NCBI RefSeq assembly: GCF_014192215.1
Contig: NZ_JACHXP010000018.1
Span: 22,433 to 86,432, forward strand
Origin: Halomonas cerina
Lineage (GTDB): Bacteria; Pseudomonadota; Gammaproteobacteria; Pseudomonadales; Halomonadaceae
Direction of reading: 5' to 3'
DNA: 64,000 nt
Every line of letters begins with the position of its first letter. Position 1 is the stretch's first letter. A program made the translations under genes and the position numbers. Below the pieces are notes generated by a model. The model made no database searches and was not told where the DNA came from. It saw nothing but the letters and a program-made list of their open reading frames with translations. Shown here in pieces: positions 42,663-51,541 of this stretch.

Positions 42663-44279
42663 TTACCCTAGATGCAGCAACATCGTCTCGGGCGTCTCCA
42701 GATAGCCCTTCCAGGCATTGCAGAAGCGCGCGATGGTGCCGCCATCGATCAGCCGATGGTCACCGGCCCAGGTCACGGTCATGATCGCCCGCCGGGTCAC
42801 CTCGCCGGCCTCGTCGAAGCGGGGCAGCCACTGGCTCTTGCCGATGGCGACGATGGCCACCTCCGGGGCATTGATGATGGGCGCGGCATAGGTTCCGCCC
42901 AGGGCCCCGATATTGGAGATGCTGATGGTGCCGCCCTTGAGATCGGCCTGAGCGACCCGGCCCTCCCGGGCCTCGGCCGTCAGTCGCTGGATCTCCGCGG
43001 CGATCTCGAGCAGGGTCAGATGCTCGACGCCCTTGACGTTGGGCACCATCAACCCGGCCTTGCCATCCACCGCCATGCCGATGTTGCAGGACGGCAGGTA
43101 ATGGATCTCGTCCCCGGCGTCGTTGAGACGGCTGTTGAGGATCGGGAAGTCACGGATCGCCAGCGCCATCGCCTTCATGAAGAAGGGCATTAACGTGACT
43201 CTCGTACCTTGCGCCTCTGCCTCGGGCTTGAGCCGCTCGCGCAGCGTCAGCAGGTCGGTGACGTCGATCTCCTCGCCGTACTGGAAGTGCGGGATGGTCG
43301 ACGCAGAGGCCACCATCTGCCGGGCCATGGCCGCCCGGATGCCGCGCATGGGCTCGACCCGGACCTCGCCCGGCTCGGCCCGGGCCGGCCGGGGTGTCGG
43401 GGCGGTCTCGGTCGGCTCGGCTCGCCGCGGCTGGCCGCCTTCGAGGAACGCCAGTACGTCCTCCTTGAGCACCCTGCCGTCCTTGCCGGACCCTGGAATA
43501 TCCGCGAGGCGCAGGTCATGCTCGCGCACCAGCCGGCGCACCGCCGGACTGGCCGGGATCCGTCCGTACGGCCCCTGGCCACCGGAAGGCGCGGCACGCT
43601 CTTCCCGGGAGGGAGGGGGCGTTGCGGAGGCCGCCCGGGGCGCCGTTGCCGAAGCAGCCGGCGCCGTCTCGTGCGCCTCCTCCATTGCCCCCGCCCCCTC
43701 CGGACGATACGCGAAGAGCGGGGCATGCACCTTGGCGATCTCTCCCTTGGCCACGTACAGCCGGGTCACCGTCCCGGCTTCCGGGGCGGTGATCTCGACC
43801 AGTGCCTTGTCGGTCATCACGTCCACCACCGGCTGATCCTCGGCGATCGCCTCACCCTCGGCGATGCGCCACTCGACCACCTCGCACTCGACGATGCCCT
43901 CGCCGATATCCGGCAGGATGAAATCCTTGGTCTTGCCCCCCGGCGCGGCGGGCGGGGTCACCTCACCGGATGTTGCCTCCTGGGGACCGGCCGTGGCCGC
44001 CTCGCTGCCGGTGGATGACGACGCGACCTCATCGGCAGCCTGCCCCTCGGGCTCGTAGGCAAACAGCGGCGCATGCACCTTGGCGATCTCGCCCTTGGGC
44101 ACATGCAGCTTGGTCACGCGCCCCGTTTCCGGCGCGGTGATCTCGACCAGCGCCTTGTCGGTCATCACCTCGACCACCGGCTGGTCCTCCTGGATGACGT
44201 CCCCTTCCTGGATGCGCCATTCCACTACCTCGCACTCCACGATACCTTCGCCGATATCGGGCAGCTTGAACTCTGTCAT
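42663..44279 (-). CDS. bkdB: Branched-chain 2-oxoacid dehydrogenase E2 (dihydrolipoyl acyltransferase)
   Basis: A 538-residue E2 with two lipoyl domains (lipoyl lysines K42 and K158, each in VMTDKALVEI), Ala/Pro-rich linkers, an E3/E1-binding domain (about 245-285, IPASPAVRRLVREHDLRLADI) and a C-terminal acyltransferase domain with the catalytic H508xxxD512G motif (HRLIDGG). Two lipoyl domains are more than the single one of many Bkd E2 proteins. Transfers the acyl group from E1 to CoA. Downstream of E1beta by 28 bases with AGGAGAG before the ATG. No E3 gene is in the window. Confidence 0.9.
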   Translation of the reverse strand: MTEFKLPDIGEGIVECEVVEWRIQEGDVIQEDQPVVEVMTDKALVEITAPETGRVTKLHVPKGEIAKVHAPLFAYEPEGQAADEVASSSTGSEAATAGPQEATSGEVTPPAAPGGKTKDFILPDIGEGIVECEVVEWRIAEGEAIAEDQPVVDVMTDKALVEITAPEAGTVTRLYVAKGEIAKVHAPLFAYRPEGAGAMEEAHETAPAASATAPRAASATPPPSREERAAPSGGQGPYGRIPASPAVRRLVREHDLRLADIPGSGKDGRVLKEDVLAFLEGGQPRRAEPTETAPTPRPARAEPGEVRVEPMRGIRAAMARQMVASASTIPHFQYGEEIDVTDLLTLRERLKPEAEAQGTRVTLMPFFMKAMALAIRDFPILNSRLNDAGDEIHYLPSCNIGMAVDGKAGLMVPNVKGVEHLTLLEIAAEIQRLTAEAREGRVAQADLKGGTISISNIGALGGTYAAPIINAPEVAIVAIGKSQWLPRFDEAGEVTRRAIMTVTWAGDHRLIDGGTIARFCNAWKGYLETPETMLLHLG

Positions 44280-44307
44280 CTCGTCTCTCCTGTCCTGATA
44301 CCGGTCG

Positions 44308-45285
44308 TCAATAGTTCACGCTGGCGCGGATGGCCTCGTGGATCTTCAGGTGATCCGGCATGTACTCCTTCTCCAGCGTCAGCGGGAAGGGGGTGTCCAG
44401 ACCGGTCACCCGCATGATCGGCGATTCCAGGTACAGGAAGCAGCGCTCCTGGATGGCCGCGGCGACCTCGCCGGCGAAGCCTCCGGTCTGCGGCGCCTCG
44501 TGGGTCACCACCAGCCGGCCGGTCTTGAGCACCGACTCGGCCACGGTGTCCTCGTCCCAAGGCAACAGGGTACGAAGGTCGATCACCTCGCAGGAGATGC
44601 CGTCCTTCTCGGCCAGCTCCACGGCCTTGTCGATGACCTCCATCTGGGCACCCCAGCCCAACAGGGTGACATCGGTGCCCTCCCGGGTGATCTCCGCCTC
44701 GCCGATGGGCAGCTGGTAATCCTCCTCCGGTACCTCACCGGTGGAGGCCCGGTAGAGGCGCTTAGGCTCGAAGAAGATCACCGGGTCCGGGTCACGGATC
44801 GAGGCCAGCAAGAGCCCCTTGGCCTCGTAGGGATTGCGTGGAATGACGACCTTCAGGCCCGGCGTATGCGCAAAATAGGCCTCCGGTGACTGTGAATGGT
44901 AGAGCCCGCCGGAGATACCGCCGCCGTAGGGGGCGCGGATGGTCAACCCGCCCACGTTGAACAGATCGCCGGAACGGTAGCGAAACTTGGCGGTCTCGTT
45001 GACGATCTGGTCGAAGGCCGGAAAGATATAGTCGGCGAACTGAATCTCCGCCACCGGTACCGAGCCCTGGGCGGCCAGGCCGTTGGCGAAGCCGATGATG
45101 CCCTGCTCCACCAACGGGGTGTTGAAGCAACGCGCCTTGCCGTAACGCTCCTGGAGATGGCTGGTGGCGCGGAAAACACCGCCGAAGCCACCCACGTCCT
45201 CGCCGAAGCACAGTACCTTCTCGTCCTCGGCCATGGCGATATCCAGGGCCTGGTTGATGGCCTGCAGCATGTTCAGGGTCGGCAT
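44308..45285 (-). CDS. bkdA2: Branched-chain 2-oxoacid dehydrogenase E1 beta subunit
   Basis: A 325-residue transketolase-like subunit: [81 protein letters not shown] (shown in part) and [13 protein letters not shown]. Forms the alpha2beta2 thiamine-diphosphate enzyme with the upstream alpha subunit. I chose the ATG at 45285 (MPTLNML) with GGGAGAG 7 bases upstream; only one base separates it from the alpha-subunit stop. Sequence resembles BCKDH-type more than pyruvate-type beta subunits. Confidence 0.9.
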   Translation of the reverse strand: MPTLNMLQAINQALDIAMAEDEKVLCFGEDVGGFGGVFRATSHLQERYGKARCFNTPLVEQGIIGFANGLAAQGSVPVAEIQFADYIFPAFDQIVNETAKFRYRSGDLFNVGGLTIRAPYGGGISGGLYHSQSPEAYFAHTPGLKVVIPRNPYEAKGLLLASIRDPDPVIFFEPKRLYRASTGEVPEEDYQLPIGEAEITREGTDVTLLGWGAQMEVIDKAVELAEKDGISCEVIDLRTLLPWDEDTVAESVLKTGRLVVTHEAPQTGGFAGEVAAAIQERCFLYLESPIMRVTGLDTPFPLTLEKEYMPDHLKIHEAIRASVNY

Positions 45286-45286
45286 C

Positions 45287-46501
45287 TCAGGACTCTCCCT
45301 TGTCGGCATTATCGTCGCGGCGGGTCACATCCGGGTCCAGCGACCGGGCCCCCTTGGGGTAAGCCTCGGGATACTGGCGGATATGCGACTTGAGCGCATC
45401 GAGCTGGCGCTGCAGTGCCGGGGTCACGTCGGCATAGACGTCGGTGATCATGCTGTCCAGCGGCGGTGGCGGGCGCTTCTCGGCACGCTTCATGGTCTCC
45501 AGCACTTCCCGGCGCAGTGACTCCTGAAGCGCCTTCTCCTCGTCATCGCTCCACCAGTCGCGGGCGATCAGCCAGCGCTGCAGGCGCAGGATGGGGTCCT
45601 TCTCGCGCCAGGCTTCCTCTTCCTTCTTCGAGCGGTAGCCCGAGGGGTCGTCGGAGGACGAGTGGGCCGCCAGACGATAGGTCATGGCCTCGATCAATAC
45701 CGGCTGGTTCTGCTCAACGGCGAGTCGACGGGCCTGCTGAGTGGCCTGATAGACCGCCAGGACATCGTTGCCGTCGACCCGGATCACGTGCATGCGATAG
45801 CCGAAGGCCCGGGGCGCAACGCCGTCGGCGGCGAACTGCTCGATGGAGGGCGTGGAGATCGCATAGCCATTATTGCGGCAGAAGAAGATCACCGGCACCT
45901 TGTGCACGGCCGCCATGTTCAGCGCGGCGTGGAAATCGCCCTCGGAGGCCGCCCCTTCGCCGAAGAACACCGTGGTGCACAGGCCGTCTCCGGCCAGCTT
46001 CTGGCCATAGGCATAGCCCGTGGCTTGGGGAATCTGGGTACCCAAGGGCGACGAGATGGTCATGTAATGCAGCTTGCGCGAGCCGTAGTGGATCGGCATC
46101 TGTCGGCCCTTGCCGTAATCAAGCTCGTTGCCGAACAGCTGGTTCATGAACTCGTCGAAGGTGAAGCCGCGGTAGACCAGAGCGCCCTGCTCGCGGTACT
46201 GGGCCATGATCATGTCGGCATCATCCAGCGCCGCGGTGGCCCCGACCACGGCAGCCTCTTCGCCGGTGCACTGCATGTAGAAGGAGAGTCGCCCCTGGCG
46301 CTGGGCGGCCATCATCCGCTCGTCAAGTACCCGCGTCGCCACCATGGCATGGTAGATATGGCGTGCCTTGTCGCGATCGAGTTCCGGTGCCTCGGCACCT
46401 TCGTGAAGGGTCCCATCCTGCGTTAGCAGGCGGAAGGTGGGAATGCTGAACTCGTCCCCGGCCATGAACTTCGGCTCGTGGATATCCGCTGTTGTTGTCA
46501 T
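45287..46501 (-). CDS. bkdA1: Branched-chain 2-oxoacid dehydrogenase E1 alpha subunit
   Basis: A 404-residue thiamine-diphosphate-binding subunit: [50 protein letters not shown]...NNGYAIST (cofactor loop) and [13 protein letters not shown]. The last motif corresponds to the serine-containing loop phosphorylated in mitochondrial BCKDH and, with ISTPSIEQF, supports branched-chain over pyruvate specificity. Oxidatively decarboxylates 2-oxoacids from Val/Leu/Ile. The ATG at 46501 has AGAGG 9 bases upstream; an ATG three codons earlier sits too close to it. First gene of the operon. Confidence 0.88.
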   Translation of the reverse strand: MTTTADIHEPKFMAGDEFSIPTFRLLTQDGTLHEGAEAPELDRDKARHIYHAMVATRVLDERMMAAQRQGRLSFYMQCTGEEAAVVGATAALDDADMIMAQYREQGALVYRGFTFDEFMNQLFGNELDYGKGRQMPIHYGSRKLHYMTISSPLGTQIPQATGYAYGQKLAGDGLCTTVFFGEGAASEGDFHAALNMAAVHKVPVIFFCRNNGYAISTPSIEQFAADGVAPRAFGYRMHVIRVDGNDVLAVYQATQQARRLAVEQNQPVLIEAMTYRLAAHSSSDDPSGYRSKKEEEAWREKDPILRLQRWLIARDWWSDDEEKALQESLRREVLETMKRAEKRPPPPLDSMITDVYADVTPALQRQLDALKSHIRQYPEAYPKGARSLDPDVTRRDDNADKGES

Positions 46502-46594
46502 CGACGTCATCCTCTTGCCCCTTGTGAGGGCAGTGTTGTCGCTATTTTCCTCGCTCGCCAGGGGTTGGCCCCGGCGGCGATCAACGCATCATGA

Positions 46595-46610
46595 TTGACG
46601 TTAACGTAAA
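46595..46610. promoter_or_regulatory. Candidate operator upstream of bkd operon
   Basis: TTGACGTTAACGTAAA contains the perfect 10-bp palindrome ACGTTAACGT and lies about 95 bases before the E1 alpha start. It resembles the inverted-repeat sites of MerR-family LiuR regulators of branched-chain amino acid degradation. The resemblance is from memory and the regulator is not in this window. Confidence 0.5.
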
Positions 46611-46676
46611 CGGCAGGACTTGGGTACCCCTGCGTTGGATGAATCGGGATCATCGCCGAGGGCGCCTGCCGATGCT

Positions 46677-47429
46677 TCACCCCCGAGTGGGCATCAGCTT
46701 GGCGAACAGGCTGTCGACGGTCAGGGCCAGCAGCCCGATCAGTACCGCCCCCTGCACCACATAGGCTGTGTTGCCGTTGACGATGCCCGAGATGATGGGA
46801 TCGCCGAGGTTACTGGCCCCTACCGTGGCCCCGATGGCGGCGGTGGCGATGTTGATGGTCACCGAAGTCCGGATACCGGCCAGGATCACCGGCGCCGCCA
46901 GGGGCAACTCGACCTGGCGCAGGATCTGGCCACCGGTCATGCCCATGCCACGTGCGGCCTCGCGCACCCCGGCATCGATGCCCTCGATCCCGACCAGGGT
47001 ATTGCGCACGATGGGCAGCAGACCATAGAGCAGCAGCGCCACGATCACCGGCACGGTACCAAAGCCCAGCACCGGCACCGCCAGAGCGAGCACGGCCACC
47101 GGCGGAAAGGTCTGCCCCATGGAGGCCAGCTGGCTGACCAACGGCAGGAAGTCCCGCCCACCCGGGCGGGTGACGGCGATAGCCGCCCCCACGCCGAGCC
47201 CGATGGCGAGTATCCCCGCCGTGCCGACCATCAGCAGGTGCCGCCCCAGCAGGACCAGAAAATCGGCTCGGGTATAGATGATCTCGCGGCTGTCAGGTTC
47301 GAGCAGGCGGAAGCCTCCCTCCAGCGCTTCCATGCCCAGCGTCAGCGCCAGCAGCAGGACGAGCCAGGCGAATGGCGTCGCCCAGTGGCACAGGGCACGC
47401 TGCCTCCCCCAGGACCTTGCCTCACTCAT
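46677..47429 (-). CDS. yehW: Osmoprotectant ABC transporter permease (YehW-like)
   Basis: A 250-residue permease with six hydrophobic segments and the inner-membrane coupling motif around EAARGMGMTGGQILRQVELPLAAPVILAGIRT (shown in part), typical of OpuB/Yeh family permeases. Shorter partner of the second permease in the operon. Overlaps the ATPase gene by 8 bases. Gene order binding protein - long permease - ATPase - short permease is that of E. coli yehZYXW. Confidence 0.88.
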   Translation of the reverse strand: MSEARSWGRQRALCHWATPFAWLVLLLALTLGMEALEGGFRLLEPDSREIIYTRADFLVLLGRHLLMVGTAGILAIGLGVGAAIAVTRPGGRDFLPLVSQLASMGQTFPPVAVLALAVPVLGFGTVPVIVALLLYGLLPIVRNTLVGIEGIDAGVREAARGMGMTGGQILRQVELPLAAPVILAGIRTSVTINIATAAIGATVGASNLGDPIISGIVNGNTAYVVQGAVLIGLLALTVDSLFAKLMPTRG

Positions 47430-48369
47430 CGTCCCGAGCTCTCACCAGGCGCCGCAGGGAGAGCTCACCGACGGGCCGATCATCCTCATCGATCACGATA
47501 AGACGCTCGGCATGGCGCCACAGCATGACCGACAGCGCCTCGCGCAGGCTAGCGTGCTGCGCGATCCGCTCCTGGGCATGTCCCTGGGACGCCCTCAGAG
47601 GCCGCATCCGCTCGCTCACCGGCAGCAGCGCGGCCTCTTTGAGACCACGATCCTCGCCACCCAGCAGCGACTCCACGAAGGCATCGGCCGGGGCACGCAG
47701 CAGGTCGATGGGCCGGCCCTGCTGCACGATCCGGCCTTGGTGCATCACCACCAGCCGGTCTGCCAGGCGCAGCGCCTCGTCCATGTCGTGGGTGACGAAG
47801 ACGATGGTCTTGTGGAGCCTCGCCTGCAAGGCCCTTAGCTCTTCCTGCAGGGTCTCCCGGGTGATCGGGTCCAGGGCACCGAAAGGCTCGTCCATCAGCA
47901 GGATCTCGGGATCGGCGGCCAGGGCCCGGGCCACGCCGACGCGCTGGGCCTGGCCGCCGGAGAGCTGGCTGGGGTACTTGTCGGCGAACTCCTCCTGCGG
48001 CAGCCCGAGCAGGTTCATCAGCTCCTCGACCCGCGCCTGGATGCGTGTCACCGGCCACTCGAGCAGCCGCGGGACCAGGCCGATGTTGCGTGCCACCGTC
48101 CAGTGGGGAAAGAGCCCTGTGCTCTGGATGGCATAGCCGATCCGGCGCCGCAGCGTCTCCTCGCGGAAGGTCCGCACCGGCTGGCCGTCGAGGTGGATCT
48201 CCCCGTCGCTATGCTCGATCAGCCGATTGATCATGCGCAGGGTCGTCGACTTGCCGCAGCCGGATGTCCCCACCAGCACACATAGTTCCCCCTTCTCGAC
48301 GCGAAGCGAGATGTCATCCACCGCCGTCTCGGCGCCGAACCGCTTGGATACCCGGATGAGTTCGATCAT
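47422..48369 (-). CDS. yehX: Osmoprotectant ABC transporter ATPase (YehX-like)
   Basis: A 315-residue ABC ATPase: Walker A GTSGCGKST, signature LSGGQAQRVGVARAL, Walker B ILLMDEPFGALD, and H-loop VTHDMDEAL. The C-terminal about 70 residues resemble a single CBS-like motif (LSVMLWRHAERLIVIDEDDRPVGELSLRRL), which in OpuA/ProV-type ATPases senses ionic strength. Overlaps the upstream permease gene by ATGA. Confidence 0.9.
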   Translation of the reverse strand: MIELIRVSKRFGAETAVDDISLRVEKGELCVLVGTSGCGKSTTLRMINRLIEHSDGEIHLDGQPVRTFREETLRRRIGYAIQSTGLFPHWTVARNIGLVPRLLEWPVTRIQARVEELMNLLGLPQEEFADKYPSQLSGGQAQRVGVARALAADPEILLMDEPFGALDPITRETLQEELRALQARLHKTIVFVTHDMDEALRLADRLVVMHQGRIVQQGRPIDLLRAPADAFVESLLGGEDRGLKEAALLPVSERMRPLRASQGHAQERIAQHASLREALSVMLWRHAERLIVIDEDDRPVGELSLRRLVRARDDE

Positions 48370-49532
48370 GGGGTACCTCCCGGGCGCAGACGTTCGCCGA
48401 GGGCACCGAGCACGGCATCCACCCCCAGGGCCATGAACAAGATCGGCAAGGCACCGAGCAGCACCAGGTCCATGGCGGCCTGCCCCAGCCCCTGGAAGAT
48501 GAAGGTGCCAAGCCCTCCAGCCCCGATCAGCGCCGCCACCGCGGTCAGCCCGATGGCCTGCACGGTGGTGATCCGGATCCCCTCCAGGATCACCGGCAGC
48601 GCCAGGGGGAGGCGGACCTGCCGAAACACCTGGCCATGGCTCATGCCCATGCCCCGGGCGGCATCGATCACCGTCGGATCGACGCCCTCCAGGGCGACGT
48701 AGGTATTGCGCACCATGGGCAGCAGGCTATAGCCGACCAGGGCCAGCAGGGCCGGCGCCCAGCCGATACCGCTGACCCCCAGAGCCGCCAACCACGCCAC
48801 CTCGCTTGACAGCCAGGCCAGTGGCGCCAGCAGCAGGCCGAACAGGGCGATGCTGGGAATGGTCTGGAGGAAATTGAGCACACCGAAGCCGGCCCGCTGG
48901 GCCGCGGGCCAGCGGCGCATGGCCAGCGCCACGAGCACGCCGATCACCAGGCTCACGCCCACGGCCACCCCCACCAGCAGCAAGTGCTCGCCGAGGGCCG
49001 ACTCGAAGGCCTCGCGGCGCCCCTGATACTCCTGCCACAGCGCCAAGGGCGACAGCCAGCGCATCAGGCACACGCCCAGACTCCCCAGGGGCACCGCGAG
49101 CAGCCCCCAACCCAGGCGTCGCGACAGGCCCAGCCGCGTGCGCAGCTCGATCAAGGCCAGCAGCAGCACGAACAGCAGCACCCAGGGCCCTGGGCCGATC
49201 CCCATGCGCGCCCCCGGCGAGGTCGGATCGATGAGTCGCAGCGCCGCCAGCGACAGCCATAGCGGCAAGGCCGTGAGCATCAGTACCACCAGGGCCAGGG
49301 CCATCGCCAGACGGGTCCGGGACGGACGCCAGGCCAGCCCCATGACGGCCACCATGGGCAGGCAGGCCAGCGCGGCGAGCCCGACGCCGGCCACCTCAGG
49401 GGCCAGGTAGGCGGAGCCCGACACGATGCGGTTGGGGGCCACACTGACCGAGGGGAGCCCCCACCAGGCCAGCAGGGCCGCCAGCATCAGGCTCAGCAGC
49501 ACAATGTTGGGACGCCCGGTCACTCGTGCCAC
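48366..49532 (-). CDS. yehY: Osmoprotectant ABC transporter permease (YehY-like)
   Basis: A 388-residue permease, longer than typical OpuB permeases because of four extra N-terminal membrane segments (1-160), as in E. coli YehY. The C-terminal half carries the transport domain with DAARGMGMSHGQVFRQVRLPLALPVILEGIRI (shown in part). Starts 7 bases after the binding-protein gene stop. Confidence 0.9.
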   Translation of the reverse strand: MARVTGRPNIVLLSLMLAALLAWWGLPSVSVAPNRIVSGSAYLAPEVAGVGLAALACLPMVAVMGLAWRPSRTRLAMALALVVLMLTALPLWLSLAALRLIDPTSPGARMGIGPGPWVLLFVLLLALIELRTRLGLSRRLGWGLLAVPLGSLGVCLMRWLSPLALWQEYQGRREAFESALGEHLLLVGVAVGVSLVIGVLVALAMRRWPAAQRAGFGVLNFLQTIPSIALFGLLLAPLAWLSSEVAWLAALGVSGIGWAPALLALVGYSLLPMVRNTYVALEGVDPTVIDAARGMGMSHGQVFRQVRLPLALPVILEGIRITTVQAIGLTAVAALIGAGGLGTFIFQGLGQAAMDLVLLGALPILFMALGVDAVLGALGERLRPGGTP

Positions 49533-49539
49533 CCGGACC

Positions 49540-50454
49540 TCACTCGTTCAGGGTGTCGAGGAAGTCGGCCGCCACCTCGGCCGGTGCGCGACCGTTGACC
49601 GCCACCTCACCGTTCAGGCGCTGCAGGGTTTCCTTGTCCAGCGCCTGAAAGACCGGCGCGAGCAGGGTCTCGATCTCGGGATGCGCCTCGAGCACCGCCT
49701 GGCGCACCACCGGTGCAGGCTGGTAGACCGGCTGCACGCCGAGGGTATCGTCCATGACCACCAGATCCAGCGCCTGCAGGCCGCCGTCGGTGCCGTAGGT
49801 CATGGCGGCATTGACCCCGCTGGTCTGCTGGGCGGCCGCCCGCATGGTGGCGGCCGTGTTGCCCCCGGACAGCACCAGCAGCTGATCCTCGGAGAGCTCG
49901 AAGCCGTAGGCCTCCTGGAAGGCAGGCAGGGCCTGGGGGGATTCCACGAACTCGGCACTGGCGGCGAGCTTGAAGGTGCCCCCCGTTTCCAGATAGTCGG
50001 CCAGGTCCGCCAGACTCTCCAGATCGTGCTCACGGGCCAGCTCGCCTCGCACGCTGATCGCCCAGGTATTGTTGGCCTCTGCCGGCGTCAGCCAGACCAG
50101 GTCGTTCTGCGCGAGGTCCTTCTCCTTAACGGTCTCATAGGCCTCGTCGGCCTCCTTCCACACCGGGCTGTCGGCCATGTCGAAGAAGAAGGCGCCGTTG
50201 CCGGTGTACTCGGGGTAGAGGTCGATCTCGCCGGCCAGCAGCGCCCCCCGCACGATGCTGGTGCCGCCCAGTTGCAGCCGGTTCTCCACCTCGAGGCCGC
50301 CGGCCTCTAGGCGCTGCAGGATCAGCTGGCCGAGCACCGAGCCCTCGGTATCGATCTTGGAGGCGACGACCACGGGCTCCTGGGCCTGGGCCGACGAGAC
50401 GCAGAGCAGGCCGGCCATCAGCAGCGCCGCGCCGCGCGAGAAGGATAGTGACAT
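49540..50454 (-). CDS. osmF: Osmoprotectant-binding periplasmic protein (OsmF/YehZ-like)
   Basis: A 304-residue protein with a Sec signal peptide (cleavage probably after AQA at about 24), then VVVASKIDTEGSVLGQLILQRLEAGGLEV, GTSIVRGALLAGEIDLYPEYTGNGA and AAMTYGTDGGLQALDLVVMDD. This is the OpuAC/OsmF substrate-binding fold for betaine-like quaternary amines. First gene of a four-gene operon; it diverges from the DUF1853 gene. Affinity and exact substrate cannot be read from sequence. Confidence 0.9.
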   Translation of the reverse strand: MSLSFSRGAALLMAGLLCVSSAQAQEPVVVASKIDTEGSVLGQLILQRLEAGGLEVENRLQLGGTSIVRGALLAGEIDLYPEYTGNGAFFFDMADSPVWKEADEAYETVKEKDLAQNDLVWLTPAEANNTWAISVRGELAREHDLESLADLADYLETGGTFKLAASAEFVESPQALPAFQEAYGFELSEDQLLVLSGGNTAATMRAAAQQTSGVNAAMTYGTDGGLQALDLVVMDDTLGVQPVYQPAPVVRQAVLEAHPEIETLLAPVFQALDKETLQRLNGEVAVNGRAPAEVAADFLDTLNE

Positions 50455-50545
50455 GGGATTCCCCTGTTACCTGAAAAATGTATGCTGAGTATAGGGAAAA
50501 GTTGATATGCCGTCAGATCCGGTCCCGCCAGCGCAAGGAAATCCC

Positions 50546-51538
50546 ATGCCGCCCTCGGGCGTTCGCCTCCTCGACCTCTGCCGCCACCCCCTGGTCCGTG
50601 ACCTGGCCTGGCTGATCCTGGTGCCGGACCTGATCACGATGCCCTGCCCGGGCCGTCCCTCTCGCGAGACGCTGGGCCTGGCGGATGACGACCGCCTGGC
50701 GGGCTGGCTGTCCGCCCTGGAGACCCGTCCCGGCGCCCTCGAGGCCCACCTGGCCGGGACACTGCGCGGCCGCATGGGCCTCTATCACGAGCGGCTCTGG
50801 CAGTTCCTGCTGGACGAGGCGCCGGCCACGCGGCTGATCGCCCACAACCTGCGCATCCACCAGGGCAAGCGCACCCTGGGCGAGCTGGACCTGCTCTACT
50901 GCCGGCTGGACGACCCGCGACCCATCCATCTGGAGGTGGCCATCAAGTACTACCTGGGACTGCCCGAGGGCCCCGGCGCGGATGGCGATCAGGCCCGCTG
51001 GATCGGCCCGGGCGGCGCCGACAGCCTGGCCAGCAAGCGCGAGCACTTGTACCGCCATCAGCTGCGGCTGGGGGATGCCCCGGAGGCCCGCGCGGTCCTG
51101 GCTCGCCTGATGGCCGAGGCCTGGCCGGTCGGTCTGTCCAACGGCGGCCTCCCGCTCCGGTGTCGCCTGGCGATACCCGGCGTGCTCTTCTATCCCTGGC
51201 ATGCCACGCTGCCCGCCCCCCGTGACGCCACCGCGGATCACCTGCGCGGCCACTGGCTCTACCGGCGCGACTGGCACGCCCTGCTGGATCGGCGTCCGCT
51301 TACCGTACGAGGCGCCTGGCTGCACAAGCCCCACTGGCTCGCCCTGCCCCGCCCCGAGGCGTTCGTGCCCCTGTGGGAGCTCTCGGCGGGGCTCGACCGG
51401 CATTTCGCCCAGACCGAGGCCCCCGTGCAGATCGCCCTGCAGGGGCCCGGTAGCAACGTGTCACGATTCTTCGTGGTACCCGACGACTGGCCGCGGCAGA
51501 TTCCCCTGCCGCCGATGCCTGCCTGCAGCGATTCCTGA
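50546..51538 (+). CDS. DUF1853 family protein
   Basis: A 330-residue protein matching DUF1853: HPLVRDLAWLILVPDLI, GRMGLYHERLWQFLL, HQGKRTLGELDLLYC and IHLEVAIKYYLG. The E-x-D...E-x-x-x-K arrangement in the last two motifs recalls PD-(D/E)xK nuclease folds, but activity has not been established for the family as far as I know. I chose the ATG at 50546 because AAGGA lies 6 bases upstream; an ATG at 50507 lacks a good site. Convergent with jetD, 3 bases apart. Confidence 0.82.
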   Translation: MPPSGVRLLDLCRHPLVRDLAWLILVPDLITMPCPGRPSRETLGLADDDRLAGWLSALETRPGALEAHLAGTLRGRMGLYHERLWQFLLDEAPATRLIAHNLRIHQGKRTLGELDLLYCRLDDPRPIHLEVAIKYYLGLPEGPGADGDQARWIGPGGADSLASKREHLYRHQLRLGDAPEARAVLARLMAEAWPVGLSNGGLPLRCRLAIPGVLFYPWHATLPAPRDATADHLRGHWLYRRDWHALLDRRPLTVRGAWLHKPHWLALPRPEAFVPLWELSAGLDRHFAQTEAPVQIALQGPGSNVSRFFVVPDDWPRQIPLPPMPACSDS

Positions 51539-51541
51539 GCC

